DNA from: Actinomycetota bacterium
Lineage (GTDB): Bacteria > Actinomycetota > Humimicrobiia > Humimicrobiales > Humimicrobiaceae
NCBI GenBank assembly: GCA_014360385.1
Contig: JACIXO010000006.1
Span: forward strand, 1 to 14,610
Reading direction: 5' to 3'
DNA: 14,610 bases
Part shown: positions 13,199 through 14,610 of the stretch, piece by piece
Layout: every line of letters starts with the position of its first letter
Position numbering within the stretch: the first letter of the stretch is position 1
The notes under the pieces: generated by a model
What the model saw: the letters and a program-made list of their open reading frames with translations, nothing else
The model's database searches: none
What the model was told of the DNA's origin: nothing
Translations under genes and position numbers: made by a program

Positions 13199-14610
13199 CC
13201 GTTTTCTGAAAGGTAAAAATTTATTAGTTGTAGGACTTGGCGAAACCGGAGTTTCAGTAATAAATAGTATCTATCCTTTTTGCAGTTCTGTGATGGGGAT
13301 AGATAGTAACCCCAATCTTAACCTGAAAGGTAAATTAAAAGCTCCAAATAAGAGTGTTAGAATACTGCTGGGAAAAGGGGTTATGGAAGACAAAACTATT
13401 CTCCAGGGAAGGGATTTAATAATAATAAGCCCAGGTGTACCGGATGGGGTTCCTGTAATTAAATATGCTATTGAGAGCGGAATACCGATCTGGAGTGAAG
13501 TTGAACTTTCCTGGAGTTTAATGGATGACCAGGAGAGAAGAAACACAGTTGCAGTAACCGGAACAAACGGGAAGACCACAGTTGTAACACTTATTGGTGA
13601 AATACTCAAAAATTCTGGAAGGAAGGTTGAACTTTGTGGAAATATTGGTAACCCGCTTATCGGAACCTTATTTAGAAATGATGCAAATACTTCTGATTTT
13701 GAGGAAAGTTTTGGAGAAATGATAAGGGTGATAGAAGTAAGCAGCTTTCAGCTCGAAAGAATTTATAGCTTTAAGCCTCACATAGGTGTGATTTTAAATA
13801 TTACGAGTGATCATCTGGACAGACATAAGTCAATGGGAACTTATATAGATTTGAAGTTTAGGCTTTTAGAGTACCAGGACAGTTGTGACTTTGCAGTTTT
13901 GAATTTTGATGATGTAAATATTTACAGGAAAGCTAATACTCCAGATTTTAGAAATAAATTGAAATCAAAACTAATCACTTACAGCCTTTCTTTGAAGGAT
14001 GGGGTAAATGTCTGGGAAGATAGAAATGTTGTTCTGTATAGTATAGGGGAAAAGAGGGGAAAGATAAGTCTTGAAAATATCAACATGAGGGGTAGGCACA
14101 ATATTTCCAATGCCATGGCTTGTATAGCTGTGGCTAAACTTCTGAATGTAAGTGACAGGGATTTGGAAAATTCCATCCGAAACTTCAAACCTCTTGAGCA
14201 CAGGCTTGAGTATATTGGAGAAATAAATGGGGTAAGGTGTTTTAATGACTCCAAATCTACAAACCCGGATGCTACTATTAAAGCTCTTTCAGATTTTGGA
14301 AAAGAAGTTACTCTTATTCTGGGGGGACAGGATAAGAATATGGATTTTAGCGAGCTTATACCTATCTTAAATCAAAGGGTTAATCATCTTATTTTGATTG
14401 GGGAATGTGCTCCTAAGATATATGATTTATTGTCAAAAAATGACCACGACTACAGGATTTACAGATGTAAAAACCTGAAAGAAGCAGTTGATGTTGGTTT
14501 CAAGGTTACGAGGAAGGGTGATGTTTTTATTCTCTCTCCCTCATGTGCTAGCATGGATATGTTTAAGAACTATAAGGAAAGGGGAGAGAAGTTTAAAGAG
14601 CTGGTAATGG
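13185..14610 (+). CDS. murD: UDP-MurNAc-L-alanine:D-glutamate ligase MurD (3' end cut by window)
   Basis: MurD adds D-glutamate to UDP-MurNAc-L-Ala. The visible 475 codons show the N-terminal Rossmann-like start LLVVGLGETGVSV (13-25), SPGVP, P-loop VTGTNGKTT (124-132), GNIGNPL, EVSSFQLE (184-191), NITSDHLDRH (205-214), FNDSKSTNPDAT, LILGGQDKNMDF and the C-terminal SPSCASMDMFKNYKERG. The reading frame is open to the window edge and only a few residues should be missing. ATG 13185 is preceded by GGGGAG (13173-13178) at 6 bases, so it is preferred. The frame stays open back to 13122, however, and GTG 13146 could give 13 extra residues translated from the repeat array. Confidence 0.95.
   Translation, partial: MGRDTRFLKGKNLLVVGLGETGVSVINSIYPFCSSVMGIDSNPNLNLKGKLKAPNKSVRILLGKGVMEDKTILQGRDLIIISPGVPDGVPVIKYAIESGIPIWSEVELSWSLMDDQERRNTVAVTGTNGKTTVVTLIGEILKNSGRKVELCGNIGNPLIGTLFRNDANTSDFEESFGEMIRVIEVSSFQLERIYSFKPHIGVILNITSDHLDRHKSMGTYIDLKFRLLEYQDSCDFAVLNFDDVNIYRKANTPDFRNKLKSKLITYSLSLKDGVNVWEDRNVVLYSIGEKRGKISLENINMRGRHNISNAMACIAVAKLLNVSDRDLENSIRNFKPLEHRLEYIGEINGVRCFNDSKSTNPDATIKALSDFGKEVTLILGGQDKNMDFSELIPILNQRVNHLILIGECAPKIYDLLSKNDHDYRIYRCKNLKEAVDVGFKVTRKGDVFILSPSCASMDMFKNYKERGEKFKELVM

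Noticed and set aside
1..14610. A new defence, mobile or biosynthetic system
   Set aside because: Nearly all genes are recognisable housekeeping or cell-wall genes; no transposase, integrase, toxin-antitoxin pair, nuclease-helicase set or attachment site is visible.

Overview
The window is AT-rich bacterial DNA carrying the first half of a division and cell-wall (dcw) cluster, preceded by a looser group of housekeeping and unassigned genes. The dcw part runs mraZ, rsmH (mraW), ftsL-like, a class B penicillin-binding protein (ftsI type), murE, murF, mraY, murD, all on the plus strand; murD is cut by the window end only a few codons before its expected stop. The MurE specificity motif DNPRSEDP indicates meso-diaminopimelate peptidoglycan. 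The PBP has no PASTA domains. An ATP-cone 2-phosphoglycerate kinase homologue lies at the left end, and many genes lack a Shine-Dalgarno sequence. Together these fit a low-GC, deep-branching bacterium, perhaps an uncultured Actinomycetota or Firmicutes-like lineage. That placement is inference; no rRNA or other decisive marker is present.

Layout. 49-993: 2-phosphoglycerate kinase-like protein. 1001-1426 (minus): small secreted protein of unknown function, convergent with the kinase; a long imperfect inverted repeat spans both gene ends. 1427-1771: regulatory gap with divergent candidate promoters and a palindrome. 1772-2062: FmdB-type zinc ribbon protein. 2184-2660: four-helix membrane protein of unknown function. 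2810-4428: xseA and xseB, the two subunits of exonuclease VII, adjoining. 4429-4869: a 441-base gap ending in a near-consensus promoter followed by a four-step, 10-base-phased TGGG-type repeat, a good candidate MraZ operator. 4870-14610: the dcw genes.

How the genes work together: MraZ probably represses its own promoter and so the cluster. RsmH methylates 16S rRNA. The FtsL-like protein and the PBP belong to the septal synthesis complex. MurD, MurE and MurF build the UDP-MurNAc-pentapeptide, which MraY loads onto undecaprenyl phosphate at the membrane.

The gene content is conventional. The unusual part is between the genes. Instead of the tight overlaps typical of dcw clusters, the gaps mraZ/rsmH, rsmH/ftsL, murF/mraY and mraY/murD are 82 to 185 bases long and contain short tandem duplications (7 to 16 bases per unit), with a different unit in every gap. 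One such duplication also sits in frame inside murF. I found no RNA genes, CRISPR arrays or insertion sequences, and no sign of a new defence or mobile system.
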